64,000 bases of DNA from Anaerococcus vaginalis (GCF_000307225.1 NZ_HE978616.1:334647-398646); one strand, 5' to 3'; numbered from the stretch's first letter, positions 38,863-48,574 are shown. Program-made: numbers and translations. The notes: generated by a model from the sequence alone, not told the origin.

Positions 38863-39351
38863 TTATAATTCTATGATATTTATTTCATATCCTATATCTT
38901 TTAGATATTTGAATAAATCTTCAGTTTTTATAAATAATGTTTTTTCGTTTGTATTTGGGTGGAAAGTCATTATTTCTTCATCAGAAATTTCCTTATCAAT
39001 GTAAAATTTAATATCGTGATCTTCATTATTTAATAAACCAAATGGGGAAACTGTCCCTGCTGGAAGTTTCATTTTTTCCATCAATGAGCTTTCTGAAGCC
39101 ATCTTAACTTTTTTCTCACCAACTAAATCTTTGAAAAAATCCATATCAAGTCTTTTACTTTCATCCAAAATAACTAGATAAAAATTTCTTTTTTTCCTAT
39201 CAGTTAAAAACATAGACTTGGTGCGAACTCCTTCGTGGCCTTCAATAAATTCGTCAGCTTGTTTGGTTGTAAAAGCTGGTGGATGCTCGACAATTTTAAA
39301 ATCTATATTTAATTCATTTAACTTGTCTTTTACCATCTTATATTGCTCCAT
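38863..39351 (-). CDS. ProX/PrdX-type aminoacyl-tRNA deacylase (YbaK fold)
   Basis: 162 residues. The free-standing editing domain family hydrolyses mischarged Ala-tRNAPro. Seen are VEHPPAFTTKQADEFIEGHEGVRTKSMFL near the N-terminus, the Lys-containing KRLDMDF strand, and LPAGTVSPFGLLNN. Length is typical. GGAGGAGAAG before ATG. Confidence 0.88.
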   Translation of the reverse strand: MEQYKMVKDKLNELNIDFKIVEHPPAFTTKQADEFIEGHEGVRTKSMFLTDRKKRNFYLVILDESKRLDMDFFKDLVGEKKVKMASESSLMEKMKLPAGTVSPFGLLNNEDHDIKFYIDKEISDEEIMTFHPNTNEKTLFIKTEDLFKYLKDIGYEINIIEL

Positions 39352-39675
39352 CTTCTCCTCCCAAAATTTTATTTTCTATACTACTAAGATACCCTTTTAC
39401 TTATTAAAAAACAATTCCAAGCTTTTTAGCATTATATTTGCAAAATCAAATAAAATTTGTAAAGTAAAAATAATTTTTTAGACTTATTAAGATAAGAACA
39501 GTTAAACATATTCCAAGAATTATAGGTCTTATTTTTTCTTTTTTGGATATACTTTAATGAAATTTTTAAATTCATTAAAGTTTCCTAAAATAAATCCATT
39601 TTTCTTAAAAGAAACAACAATTTCTCCAAAGAAAATAAGAAAATAAAAGTTTTTGCTTTCAAAATGGCAATTATT
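39352..39675. other. Gap with a short coding-like stretch
   Basis: On the minus strand, directly in frame after the TAA of the 39676 gene, about 46 codons read on without a stop (ending GNFNEFKNFIKVYPKKKK at about 39530), with normal codon use but no start. It may be a lost C-terminal segment or a remnant. The right part presumably carries the ProX promoter. Confidence 0.35.
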
Positions 39676-40356
39676 TTAAAATAACATTTGAAGTCCCATA
39701 ACAATTATCCAAACATATGCACAGGTTTTTGGAATCATAAGCATACCTACTTTTGGATATTTATCGCTTAATAAAGTTACTGGTAGGTAACAAGCAAATG
39801 AAATAATTATAGCCCAAACCATCCTATTCATACCATAATCATATTTATTTCCAGACATAGCATACAAAATTATTATTCCTATACCAGTGATTGCAAAAAC
39901 AGAATTTCTAATTAAAGATAGTTTCATATTCCCCTCATTAGAAAGCCAATTATTTTGTGGTAAAAGGCAAACAAAAATTCTAATAAGAGCTGTAATCCAA
40001 ACCATAATTTCAATTATTAAAGGAGCTTTCATTTCATAAAACGTCAATTTCCAAATATAAAGTAATAATACATAAAATATGGTCATTGTTATTGATGAAA
40101 CTTGTAAACCAAAACCTAACTGCCTATTTATTTTTTCACTACTTCCAAAAAGAATTCTCTTTACACGAGGAAGCAAATGAAAAGCATCTCCAAGACACAA
40201 AGTTAAACTTAAGATTCCATAAAGAATAAATAAAGAAGAGCCTTTTGAAAAAGCAAAGAATAAAATCCCTCCTATCAAATCAAAGATTAAGTAAGAAATA
40301 TCAAAAATAAGCTCAAATAAATCAAAAATTCTTGGTGTATAATCTTCATTTTTCAT
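39676..40356 (-). CDS. Multi-pass membrane protein of unknown function
   Basis: 226 residues with about seven hydrophobic segments and conserved-looking polar spots within them (LCLGDAFHLLPR, IRIFVCLLPQNNW). I do not recognise the family. It overlaps the preceding membrane gene by 4 bases (ATGA) and so is third in a MarR-controlled operon. Confidence 0.7.
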   Translation of the reverse strand: MKNEDYTPRIFDLFELIFDISYLIFDLIGGILFFAFSKGSSLFILYGILSLTLCLGDAFHLLPRVKRILFGSSEKINRQLGFGLQVSSITMTIFYVLLLYIWKLTFYEMKAPLIIEIMVWITALIRIFVCLLPQNNWLSNEGNMKLSLIRNSVFAITGIGIIILYAMSGNKYDYGMNRMVWAIIISFACYLPVTLLSDKYPKVGMLMIPKTCAYVWIIVMGLQMLF

Positions 40357-40787
40357 TTTAAATTCTCCTTTTCTAATAATTCAGTATAAGATAAGTAATT
40401 TTTAAGAAATATAGATCCTGAAAGTGCAAGAGCAAAACCAAGACCCGTATAAAAAAATGCAACAAATAAGTCTGGAAAGATTCCAAAAGATCTAAATCCT
40501 ATCCCAACACTCATCATAAGAATCATAATCATATACGCTTTAAGGTCAAAAAATTTCCAAAATGGTTTATATTCCTCATAACCTAAAATTCTTTTCGTAT
40601 GTTTTTTGTTCATTTTATAAAACATATTTCCAAAAATAATAAAAATAACAATAGAAAAAATAAACAAATACCATTTCTTATCAATTATTCTATAAGAAAT
40701 AATACCAAGCCTTGCCACATTAAAACCTGCAACAAGCCAAACAATACCAGCAATAATTAAAAGATTTCTTTTTTTAACTTCAAACAT
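40353..40787 (-). CDS. Four-segment membrane protein, second gene of the MarR operon
   Basis: As sequenced this is the C-terminal part of one long frame that begins in the MarR gene. I treat it as its own gene because GGAGGCAAAA stands at perfect spacing before ATG 40787 (MFEVKKRNLLIIAG). 144 residues, about four hydrophobic segments, basic loops. Function unknown; with the next gene it is the likely target of the MarR regulator. Confidence 0.65.
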   Translation of the reverse strand: MFEVKKRNLLIIAGIVWLVAGFNVARLGIISYRIIDKKWYLFIFSIVIFIIFGNMFYKMNKKHTKRILGYEEYKPFWKFFDLKAYMIMILMMSVGIGFRSFGIFPDLFVAFFYTGLGFALALSGSIFLKNYLSYTELLEKENLK

Positions 40788-41225
40788 TTTTGCCTCCATT
40801 ATTTCTTTTAAATATCCATCAGCATTTTTACAAATTTTATCAAAAACTATCCTAAAAGTATCCATCTCCTCTTTGGAAATTCCCTTAAAAATATCCCACA
40901 TAAATTTTTTTTGAATACCAATTCCATCATCAATAATAGCCCTAGCCTTATCCAAAATAAAAATTTCAATACACTTTTTATTTTGCCTATTCTGCTTTTT
41001 TTCAATAAGACCCTTTTCTTCAAGAACTTTTAAAGATGTAGAGACATGAGATTTCGTCGATTTTCTAATTTTTACAATATCAGCCGCTGTATTAAATTGA
41101 GGATAATAATACAAAAACATCAAAGTGTCATATTCCATTTGTTTTAAATCATATTTATCACAAACAGACTTAGTCAATAATTCATAATATAAAGTAATAT
41201 TTTTATGATGATCCCAAAAATGCAT
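40788..41225 (-). CDS. MarR-family regulator, apparently fused to the next gene by a frameshift
   Basis: About 146 residues from ATG 41225, chosen for AAGGAGATTTAT upstream; the longer frame to 41282 would run over the promoter. Winged helix: NTAADIVKIRKSTKSHVSTSLKVLEEKGLIEKK. In the given sequence there is no stop and the frame continues into the membrane protein. Adding one A to AAA at 40802-40804 (plus strand TTT) gives the ending LKENNGGKNV with TGA overlapping the next ATG, a normal operon junction. It probably represses its own operon through the palindrome at 41239. Confidence 0.8.
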
Positions 41226-41238
41226 ATAAATCTCCTTA

Positions 41239-41252
41239 GTTCTATTTAGAAC
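41239..41252. promoter_or_regulatory. MarR operator
   Basis: Perfect 14-base palindrome GTTCTATTTAGAAC (GTTCTA/TAGAAC arms) at the transcription start of the MarR operon. Confidence 0.7.
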
Positions 41253-41253
41253 G

Positions 41254-41282
41254 ATTATACATTCGCTTAATATTTTTGTCAA
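41254..41282 (-). promoter_or_regulatory. Promoter of the MarR operon
   Basis: TTGACA (41282-41277), 17-base spacer, TATAAT (41259-41254), both perfect, 30 bases upstream of ATG 41225. Confidence 0.9.
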
Positions 41283-41306
41283 TAATTTTTATTTTTAAAA
41301 TTTAGC

Positions 41307-41349
41307 AAAAAAAACAACTCTTTTATTAACTTTTATAAGAGTTGTTTTT
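41307..41349 (-). terminator. Terminator of the alpha/beta hydrolase gene
   Basis: AAAACAACTCTT / AAGAGTTGTTTT hairpin with an A/T-rich loop, followed on the minus strand by TTTTTTTTGC; it lies between the hydrolase stop and the MarR promoter. Confidence 0.85.
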
Positions 41350-41393
41350 GAATTATTTTATTTGATTTTCAATATATTTTTTAGGCTTAATTT

Positions 41394-42134
41394 TTAAATT
41401 TGGCTTTCTAAAAATTCACAGTATTGAACACTATCTTTTGTGATTTTATTGCAGTGGCTAAATCCATCCCATATTTTTAGATCAACATAGGGTAATTTTT
41501 TTATTATGGATTTTTTTGCTTCTTTAAACAAGATATCTTTTGAGCCATAGCAAAAAATACATCTTTCTTGTTCTTCTTTTGTTAATTTTGGTAAATTTAC
41601 AAAGGTAAAATCGTGAACTATATTTTTTATGCTTTTTTCATCCATTTTTATAAAACAATCTGCCAATAATTCTGATAAGTCATCGCCATATTCTTCGCTC
41701 ATTTTTTTTATGGCAAATTCTCTACTTTTTATTGATTTTTTATGTTCTCCAAGAAATACTTTTCTAAATAGGATTTCTGTAAAACGTGAATTTTCATATA
41801 AGCTACATCCTTCAAAAATACTTTTTTTGAAATTTATTTTTTTATTATTTAATATATTTAATAAAACTATTGCCCCCAAAGATGCTCCAAACCCTAAATC
41901 TATTTCTTCTATTTGATTGTCTAATAGGTATTTTTGGATTTTTTCGGCTTCTATTTGGCTTGATTTGAAAATTTCGTTTGATTTCCCATGATTTGCTAAT
42001 TCTGGAATAATATATCGAAAATCTCCTGACATATATTTTGTAATTATTTTTTCTACTCCTTCTGCTGTAAATGACAATGGGTGAATGAGTAGGATTATTT
42101 TTTCATTTTCTTTATTAATATCTATAAAATCCAT
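41394..42134 (-). CDS. Alpha/beta hydrolase
   Basis: 246 residues of the serine hydrolase fold. N-terminal LLIHPLSF strand/oxyanion region, a nucleophile elbow that reads LGFGASLGAIVLL (G-x-S-x-G variant with A before S), and a C-terminal His in WDGFSHCNK. The acid is probably in CYGSKDILF. Substrate unknown. GAGGTG precedes ATG. Two related hydrolases lie at 43416 and 48755. Confidence 0.82.
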   Translation of the reverse strand: MDFIDINKENEKIILLIHPLSFTAEGVEKIITKYMSGDFRYIIPELANHGKSNEIFKSSQIEAEKIQKYLLDNQIEEIDLGFGASLGAIVLLNILNNKKINFKKSIFEGCSLYENSRFTEILFRKVFLGEHKKSIKSREFAIKKMSEEYGDDLSELLADCFIKMDEKSIKNIVHDFTFVNLPKLTKEEQERCIFCYGSKDILFKEAKKSIIKKLPYVDLKIWDGFSHCNKITKDSVQYCEFLESQI

Positions 42135-42305
42135 ATTTTTACACCTCTTTTTTGCTAAAATAAAGTTTTTTTCTTTATTGATTTATTATATATTTCTCAT
42201 AAATAATAATCAAATTTCATTTTTTTGCTTATATTTTTTCTGTAAATAAATTAGCTAGTTTTTTATTTGTTATTATATTATAATCTAATCAATAAGGAGA
42301 TGATT

Positions 42306-43313
42306 ATGGAAGAAAAAAGAAAACTCAAATTTATTTTTTGTGCTTTTACACTTTTACTTATTATTGGTGTTATTGGTTATATGAAATTATTAAATGTAAA
42401 GTTTGTAGATGCTTTGTATATGACCGTTATAACTATTTCTACCGTAGGTTTTGGTGAAGTCGGTACAACAAGCACTCAATCTGAATTATTTTCAGTTTGT
42501 ATGATATTTTTGGGCGTTGGTATTGTTGGATATGCTTTTACAACTGTTGTAGCTATGTTTGTTGAGGGTAAAGTTGTTGATTTATGGAAGGGAAGTAAAA
42601 TGGATAGAAAAATTTCTGCTTTAAATAATCATTATATAATATGTGGCTCGGGAGAGTTGGCAGAGGTTGTTATAAAAAAATTTATAGATGAAAATTTGGA
42701 TTTTGTTGTCATAACTGATAAGCGTGAAGACCTTGATGATTATAGTCATCACGACATTTTGGTTGTAGAAGGAAATTCTACTGAAGAAAGTGTATTGGAA
42801 CATGCTGGTATAAAAAATGCCAAGGGGCTTATTGCAACTTTGGATACAGAAGTTGATAACATAGTAACTGTGCTTACTGCAAGAGATCTTAATAAAAAAA
42901 TATATATTATCGCAAATTCAATTACAAAATCTGGTAGCGAAAAATTATTAAAGGTTGGGGCAAATAAAACTTTGTCTGCTGTAGAAATCAGTGGTAAAAG
43001 AATTGCTTCATTAATGATAAAACCGAATATAATGTCTTTTTTGGATGTTGTAACAAGACTTGGAGATGTTGAGCTTGATTTAGAAGAAGTTATTGTCAAA
43101 AAAGGTTCTTACTTAGAAAACAAAAATTTAATGGAAGCACAAATTCCTAGCAAAACTGGACTTATTGTCCTTGCCATAAAAAAGATTGAAGATGATAAAA
43201 TGATTTTTAATCCTCCTGTTAAATATACTTTCAAAATTGGAGATGTCCTTATTGTTCTTGGAAGAGAAGAACAAGTCGATAAATTAAGACATTTGGGTGA
43301 TGAAATTAAATAA
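42306..43313 (+). CDS. Two-TM potassium channel with RCK domain
   Basis: 335 residues from ATG 42306 (AAGGAGATGATT upstream). Two membrane segments flank a pore with the selectivity filter STVGFGEV near residue 55, followed by a TrkA-N/RCK domain starting HYIICGSGELAEVVIKKF and a TrkA-C domain at the C-terminus (FKIGDVLIVLGRE). This is the MthK/Kch layout: a ligand-gated K+ channel in the membrane with cytoplasmic RCK gating ring. It stands alone, convergent with the hydrolase pseudogene. Confidence 0.93.
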   Translation: MEEKRKLKFIFCAFTLLLIIGVIGYMKLLNVKFVDALYMTVITISTVGFGEVGTTSTQSELFSVCMIFLGVGIVGYAFTTVVAMFVEGKVVDLWKGSKMDRKISALNNHYIICGSGELAEVVIKKFIDENLDFVVITDKREDLDDYSHHDILVVEGNSTEESVLEHAGIKNAKGLIATLDTEVDNIVTVLTARDLNKKIYIIANSITKSGSEKLLKVGANKTLSAVEISGKRIASLMIKPNIMSFLDVVTRLGDVELDLEEVIVKKGSYLENKNLMEAQIPSKTGLIVLAIKKIEDDKMIFNPPVKYTFKIGDVLIVLGREEQVDKLRHLGDEIK

Positions 43314-43364
43314 GCTTATCATAAATTAATAGAAATGAATTTTTTAAAATTTTTCAAAAAACTT

Positions 43365-43417
43365 AAAAAAGGCTCTTGCAAAACTATGTGTAATCATAAT
43401 TTTACAAGAGTCCTTTT
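43365..43417. terminator. Bidirectional terminator after the K+ channel
   Basis: AAAGG-CTCTTGCAAAA / TTTTACAAGAG-CCTTT arms with a 16-base loop and T runs on both strands, between convergent genes. Confidence 0.8.
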
Positions 43418-44324
43418 AAAATTCTTCTTTTATTATTTTTGACATTTCCATAAATTTATCTCTGAAAATATAATGACTGCCTTTCATTAAATATATCTTT
43501 CCATAATTTTGCTCAAAAGCATTTTTAGTTTCAATATATCTCCAGTCCTTATCTTTTTTTTCTTTTTTGCAAGAAAAAATATTTTTTTATATTTCTAGGA
43601 TAATGTAAATCTTTTATTTTATTCCAATTTCTTTCAAAATTTAAACCTTCATTCAAATTATCTTTGTTTGCAAAATCTCTGCATAGCCTATATCTTATTT
43701 GTGATTTTATTTTATCGCTATAATAAGAATTATTTGCCATAAACCATTCTGGCTTAAACTTTGATAAAAGTCTTATAAAACCAAGCTTATTTGATAACTT
43801 TCTAAGAATTGGAAGAAATATATTGCCAGTATATTCTAATTGATGGGGAACTGATGTATCCATTCCAATAAATCCAACAACTTCATTCTTATATTTGTTT
43901 AAATAATACATTGAGTAGATTCCTGAGATTGAATGGGAACATAAAATATAATTTTTATATCCCAACTTTTTTATTAATTCGTGTAACTCAAAAGTAATAT
44001 TTTCTACAGTTCTTGAAATTCCACTTATATCTGAATCTCCATACCCAAAAGGTTCAACCGCTACAACATGAAATTTTTTTGAAAGTTCATTTATAAGAGG
44101 TAAAAAATCAAGAGCTGGTGCTATTGTAGCATAGCCCGGATCTATTATTATAACTTGTTTATTTTCTAAGCCTTTTTCAAGTATGTTTATTTTTTTGCCT
44201 TTTATTTCAATCTTTTTCCCATAAGCTATTATTTTATTTTTTCTTTTAGCAAGAAAAATTTATTGGTCAAAAAATTTATGCCTATAAAAACCAATATTAT
44301 AAAAATAAATTTCAAAATCATCAT
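43416..44324 (-). pseudogene. Alpha/beta hydrolase with N-terminal membrane anchor, two frameshifts
   Basis: From ATG 44324: a hydrophobic anchor (MILKFIFIILVFIG), then a frame break in the five-A run 44254-44258; one more base gives LAKRKNKIIAYGKKIEIKG and joins the main frame. The core shows VVAVEPFGYGDSD, the nucleophile region LCSHSISGIYSMYYL and the conserved FIGMDTS strand. A second break lies in the eight-T run 43554-43561; one base less continues to DWRYIETKNAF and KGSHYIFRDKF (catalytic His) up to the stop at 43416. Repaired length is about 300 residues. Probably intact in reality; substrate unknown. Confidence 0.78.
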
Positions 44325-44398
44325 AATATCACCCAACTTGATTATACTACTTTTTATAACTAAGTTAGTGAAATTTATATGATTTTTTTATCTCAATT

Positions 44399-46114
44399 TT
44401 AGTAAACAAATTTTTCTGCAGCCTCAGTTTTCTCAACTAATTTTTTATAGCTTTCACTTGATTTTAATAGTTCTTTATGGCTTCCTATATCTTCAACTCT
44501 GCCCTCTTTTAAAACAACTATCCTATCAGCATTTTCTATAGATTTCATCCTGTGAGAGATAATTATTACTGTTTTATTTTTTATTAATTTATTTAAAGAT
44601 TTTTGTATTTTTCTTTCATTGTCTACATCTAAGCTTGAGGCTATTTCATCAAGAATAAGAATTGGTGCATCTTTTAAAAATGCCCTTGCTATTGAAAGTC
44701 TTTGTCGTTGTCCAGAGGATAATTGCTCTCCATTTTCTCCTATATTCGTTAAAACACCATCCTTTAAATCTTCTATAAAATCACAATTTGCAAGTTTTAA
44801 AGCTTCTATTACTTCATCATCGCTTGCATCTTTTCTACCAATTCTAACATTTTCCAATATGCTTGTATTAAAAAGCTTTACATCTTGAAAAACTATGGAT
44901 ATATTCTCATAAAGACTTTCTGTAGAAACTTCTTTAATATTTTTCTTGCCAATTAAAATCTCTCCATCATCAAAATCATATAATCTTGAAATCAAACGTA
45001 AAATTGTTGTTTTACCACAACCAGATTCTCCTACAATGGCTGTAACCATTCCTTGAGGGGCTGTAAAAGATACTGAATTTATAATTTTTTTGTTACCATA
45101 AGAAAAATCAATATTTTTAACTTCTACATCAAATTTTTCAAATTTTGTATCTTCACCTTTCAAAACTTTAGCATTTCTTATTTCATTTATCCTATCTACA
45201 GCAGAGCTTATATAAAAAATTTCCATAAAAAATTCAATATTTGCATCTACGGCTTCTTTTATCTTCATTGATGCAAGTATATATCCTAAAAGATAAAGTA
45301 TACTTATTTCACCATTTTTCATTAAATAAACACCTAAAATTATTGTAAGTGGTAAGGAAAGATGGGCAAAAATTCCTGAAAAAAGCATTATAAGAGCATT
45401 GTTTCTTTCAGTTGACCAATGAATTTTTTCGCTATCATCTAATTTTTTATAAAGATCTTTTTTAATTTTTTCCGAAAGATTAAATGAAATTATTTCCTTA
45501 GAAAGTTCAATCCTTTCTTGAAAGGCCTTAGAATTATTTCTTAATCTTAAATAGTACTTGTTAAATTGACCCTTAGAATAATTTTTAGACAACAAAATTA
45601 ATAAAAATGACAATATTGTAGGACCAATTGCAAGCAAAGTCATCTTCCAATTTCCAATTAGCATTAAAATTGAGATCAAAGGTAAAAAGAAAACAAATCC
45701 AATAGCCTTTGGTATGGCATGACTTCCTGCATGTTCTATACTACTTACATCTGCCATAATACTTTGAGCTAAATCAGAAAGGTCGTGTTTTGAAAAATAT
45801 GACATTTCTAATTCAGAAAGTTTTTTTGCCAAATCAATTCTTAGCTTTGCAGATTCCTTATAAGTTTCATTATACTGAGTTTCATATTCTAAACTTAAAA
45901 GTATATACATTATTATTATAGTTATAAGAGAAAAAATTATATAAAAACTCCTACTTCTAATGTGATTTAAAAGAAATTGATCCATCAAAATCATTAACAA
46001 AATTGCAGGAAACATATTTATAATAAAAACCAAAAAACTATAAATACTAGCCCTTATGGCTCCTTTTACTCCATCATCTGTAAGTGCAAATCTTTTTTTA
46101 AGAAATTTCTTCAT
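44399..46114 (-). CDS. ABC transporter permease-ATPase, YbtQ-like (second of pair)
   Basis: About 571 residues from ATG 46114 (GGAGGGTTAGTG upstream), overlapping the end of the preceding gene by 17 bases. Six membrane segments, Walker A GESGCGKTTILRL, signature QLSSGQRQRLSIARA (LSSGQ variant), Walker B LILDEIASSLD, H-loop SHRM. It pairs with the following entry. In YbtP/YbtQ and IrtAB such pairs have exporter fold but import ferric siderophores; the Fur box upstream of the pair supports an iron role here, though drug export is the alternative. Confidence 0.87.
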   Translation of the reverse strand: MKKFLKKRFALTDDGVKGAIRASIYSFLVFIINMFPAILLMILMDQFLLNHIRSRSFYIIFSLITIIIMYILLSLEYETQYNETYKESAKLRIDLAKKLSELEMSYFSKHDLSDLAQSIMADVSSIEHAGSHAIPKAIGFVFFLPLISILMLIGNWKMTLLAIGPTILSFLLILLSKNYSKGQFNKYYLRLRNNSKAFQERIELSKEIISFNLSEKIKKDLYKKLDDSEKIHWSTERNNALIMLFSGIFAHLSLPLTIILGVYLMKNGEISILYLLGYILASMKIKEAVDANIEFFMEIFYISSAVDRINEIRNAKVLKGEDTKFEKFDVEVKNIDFSYGNKKIINSVSFTAPQGMVTAIVGESGCGKTTILRLISRLYDFDDGEILIGKKNIKEVSTESLYENISIVFQDVKLFNTSILENVRIGRKDASDDEVIEALKLANCDFIEDLKDGVLTNIGENGEQLSSGQRQRLSIARAFLKDAPILILDEIASSLDVDNERKIQKSLNKLIKNKTVIIISHRMKSIENADRIVVLKEGRVEDIGSHKELLKSSESYKKLVEKTEAAEKFVY

Positions 46115-47852
46115 CACTAACCCTCCATTCATTAGCCATTGTGTACATATTATAAAGCCTTTTATATTTTCCATCTTTTTCAAAAAGTTCTTTATGTGAT
46201 CCTCTTTCAAGTATTTTTCCTTTTTCAACCAAAAGTATTTCATCTACTCCCCTTATCGCTGAAAGTCTATGGGCAATCATAAGAACTGTTTTTCCTTTCA
46301 TCAAATTTTTGAAGGCCTTTTGTAATTCATATTCATTGTCAGGGTCAATAGATGCAGATGCCTCATCCATTATTACAATTTTCGAATCTTTTAATATAGC
46401 CCTTGCAATAGCTATTCTTTGACATTCTCCACCAGAAAGATAAATTCCATCACTTCCTATAAGTGTATCTTCTCTATTTTCAAGTTTATCCAATAAACTA
46501 TCAAGACCTGCAAGAGAAATTGCTCTTAAAACTTCTTTTCTACTAGCATCATTTCTTGCTAATAAGACATTATTATAAATACTATCACTAAAAAGTTTTG
46601 AATCTTGGAATACAAAAGAAATTTCTTTTATAAGGGCATTTTGTGAATAATCTTCAATCTTTTTGCCACCAATTAAAATTTCTCCAGAATCTATTTTATA
46701 ATAGCCACAAACAAGTTTTGCTATCGTAGATTTCCCTGAACCCGACTCACCAACAAGGGCATATATTTTATTTTCATCAAGTTTAAAAGAAAGATTTTCC
46801 AAAACTTTCTTATCTCCATAAGAAAAAGTAACATTTTTAAATTCTATATTATGATTTTCAAAAATATTTTCACTTCCAAAAGAAATTTTCTCTTCTTGCA
46901 TTTTTTCATACAATTTTTCCAAAGAATCAACCGCATAATTTCCTTGAAAAGAATACATACTAACATACATAACAGACATAAGAGCAGAAAACATCAAACC
47001 AGATAAAAACATTAGCATAATTAAATCTAAAGCAATATTTTTTTCATCTCCAAGATCTTTTATAAAAAATACCAAGGGGATTGTTATAAAAGCTACGATT
47101 CCAAAAAATAAAAGTTGGTAAATTACATAGGTTCTTTTACACTTTTTAGAATACTTATAAGCATATTCTGAATATTGGTTGATTAGTTTAAATAATTTTT
47201 TCATAGAAGAAACTGATACGCCAAAAATTTTTATAACAGAAATTCCCCTAATATATTCAACAGTTTCTGCCGATAAATTATCAAGTGCCTCTTGATAGAC
47301 TTTCATAAAATCACTGCCACCCATCATACTATAAAGGCAAAAAATGCAAATCAAAGTCAAAATCAAAATACTTATTCCAACACGAAGATTTATACAAAAT
47401 CCCAAAATCAAAATCAAAATAGGCATTGTAAAAGCCTTAGTACTATCTGGTATCAAATGAGCTATTATTGTATGAGTTAAAGCAGCATTATCATCTATAA
47501 TTTTTCTAATACTTCCTGAAGAATTTGTATCAAAAAATCTGAAACTAGCCTTACTTAAACCCTCAACTCCTTTTTTTCTTAAAACATTTTCTAAATGAAA
47601 TCCAACTTTGTGAGCCAAAAGAAGTGATAAAAAATAAAGCAAAACCCCAAGGAAAATAAAAACTGCTATTTTTATAGCGAAAATTTCCGACATATCTAAG
47701 CTTGAATCTACTATAAGAGCTTTTAAAAACCTATAAATTAAATAATAACCATAATTAGTCAAAAGGCAAGAAACAAAAGAACAAATCATAGCAAAAAAAA
47801 CTATTGCCTTTAAATTAGGAACATAACTCAACAACTTTTTATATACTTTCAT
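46098..47852 (-). CDS. ABC transporter permease-ATPase, YbtP-like (first of pair)
   Basis: 584 residues: six membrane segments, Walker A GESGSGKSTIAKL near residue 370, Q-loop FVFQDSKLFSD, signature YLSGGECQRIAIARA, Walker B IVIMDEASASID, H-loop AHRLS. GGAGAAAATATG at the start. The near-perfect Fur-type palindrome lies 26 bases upstream, so the pair is likely derepressed when iron is low. TetR gene upstream on the same strand. Confidence 0.87.
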   Translation of the reverse strand: MKVYKKLLSYVPNLKAIVFFAMICSFVSCLLTNYGYYLIYRFLKALIVDSSLDMSEIFAIKIAVFIFLGVLLYFLSLLLAHKVGFHLENVLRKKGVEGLSKASFRFFDTNSSGSIRKIIDDNAALTHTIIAHLIPDSTKAFTMPILILILGFCINLRVGISILILTLICIFCLYSMMGGSDFMKVYQEALDNLSAETVEYIRGISVIKIFGVSVSSMKKLFKLINQYSEYAYKYSKKCKRTYVIYQLLFFGIVAFITIPLVFFIKDLGDEKNIALDLIMLMFLSGLMFSALMSVMYVSMYSFQGNYAVDSLEKLYEKMQEEKISFGSENIFENHNIEFKNVTFSYGDKKVLENLSFKLDENKIYALVGESGSGKSTIAKLVCGYYKIDSGEILIGGKKIEDYSQNALIKEISFVFQDSKLFSDSIYNNVLLARNDASRKEVLRAISLAGLDSLLDKLENREDTLIGSDGIYLSGGECQRIAIARAILKDSKIVIMDEASASIDPDNEYELQKAFKNLMKGKTVLMIAHRLSAIRGVDEILLVEKGKILERGSHKELFEKDGKYKRLYNMYTMANEWRVSDEEIS

Positions 47853-47877
47853 ATTTTCTCCTTTCCAGATAAGATAT

Positions 47878-47892
47878 AGATAATCATTATCA
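47878..47892. promoter_or_regulatory. Fur box upstream of the YbtPQ-like pair
   Basis: AGATAATCATTATCA: matches the 7-1-7 consensus TGATAATnATTATCA at every defined base but the first. It is placed just before the ribosome site of the first ABC gene. Confidence 0.7.
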
Positions 47893-47926
47893 TTGTAATT
47901 TTAAAAAAATTAATACTCTCTTTGAA

Positions 47927-48510
47927 TTAATTTTCTCTTAGAATTAATAAAAACATTTTTTCAATTTTGGACTTATTTTTCAACAAAATTTCCCTTGATT
48001 TTAAAATATTTGAAGATAGAATCATAGAATTAATAAAATAAGTTAAAAATTCAAACTTTTCAGAAACTATTTCATATTTTTCAAAATCTATATTGATTTT
48101 TTTAAAAGATTCTATGGTCTTTTCTTCTAAGATTTTATAAACCTCTTCAAGTTTTTTATTTCTTTTTTTTGCAAGCAAAAAACTCAACATAAACACCAGT
48201 TAAGCTAGTATTGTCTATAACTTTTTTTGTCATCTCTCTTGCAAAAAAACTCTAAACTTATTTCTTTTTCTTGGTCTAAAGATTTTTTTATAATTTCATT
48301 CCTATAATTTATACCATCAACCATCATATCGTAAATTATATCTGTTGTGTTTTTATAGTAATGATAAAATCCTCCCTTAGAAAGACCACTCTCCCTAACT
48401 AAATCTTCCATACTTGTATTCGCAAAGCCTTTTTCTATAAAAACTTTAGCTGCAGCTTCTTTTATTTCTTCTTTTCTTTTTTCAAATGTCATTCTTTTGT
48501 TTCTAACCAT
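47927..48510 (-). pseudogene. TetR-family regulator, two frameshifts
   Basis: N-terminal helix-turn-helix NTSMEDLVRESGLSKGGFYHYYKNT, typical of TetR. The frame breaks in the seven-A run 48243-48249 and again in the six-A run 48177-48182; removing one base from each gives LEFFAREMTKKVIDNTSLTG then VYVEFLLAKKRNKKLEEVYK and a normal 190-residue regulator. It should bind the palindrome at 48521 and repress itself and perhaps the ABC pair downstream. Confidence 0.82.
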
Positions 48511-48520
48511 ACTAACCTCA

Positions 48521-48540
48521 TATAGACGCTTCCGTCTATA
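48521..48540. promoter_or_regulatory. TetR operator
   Basis: TATAGACGcttcCGTCTATA: perfect eight-base arms around four bases, between the promoter and the TetR start codon. Confidence 0.85.
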
Positions 48541-48545
48541 AATTT

Positions 48546-48574
48546 ATTATATAATAACAAAATTGACTTGTAAA
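48546..48574 (-). promoter_or_regulatory. Promoter of the TetR gene
   Basis: TTTACA (48574-48569), 17-base spacer, TATAAT (48551-48546), immediately upstream of the operator. Confidence 0.8.
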
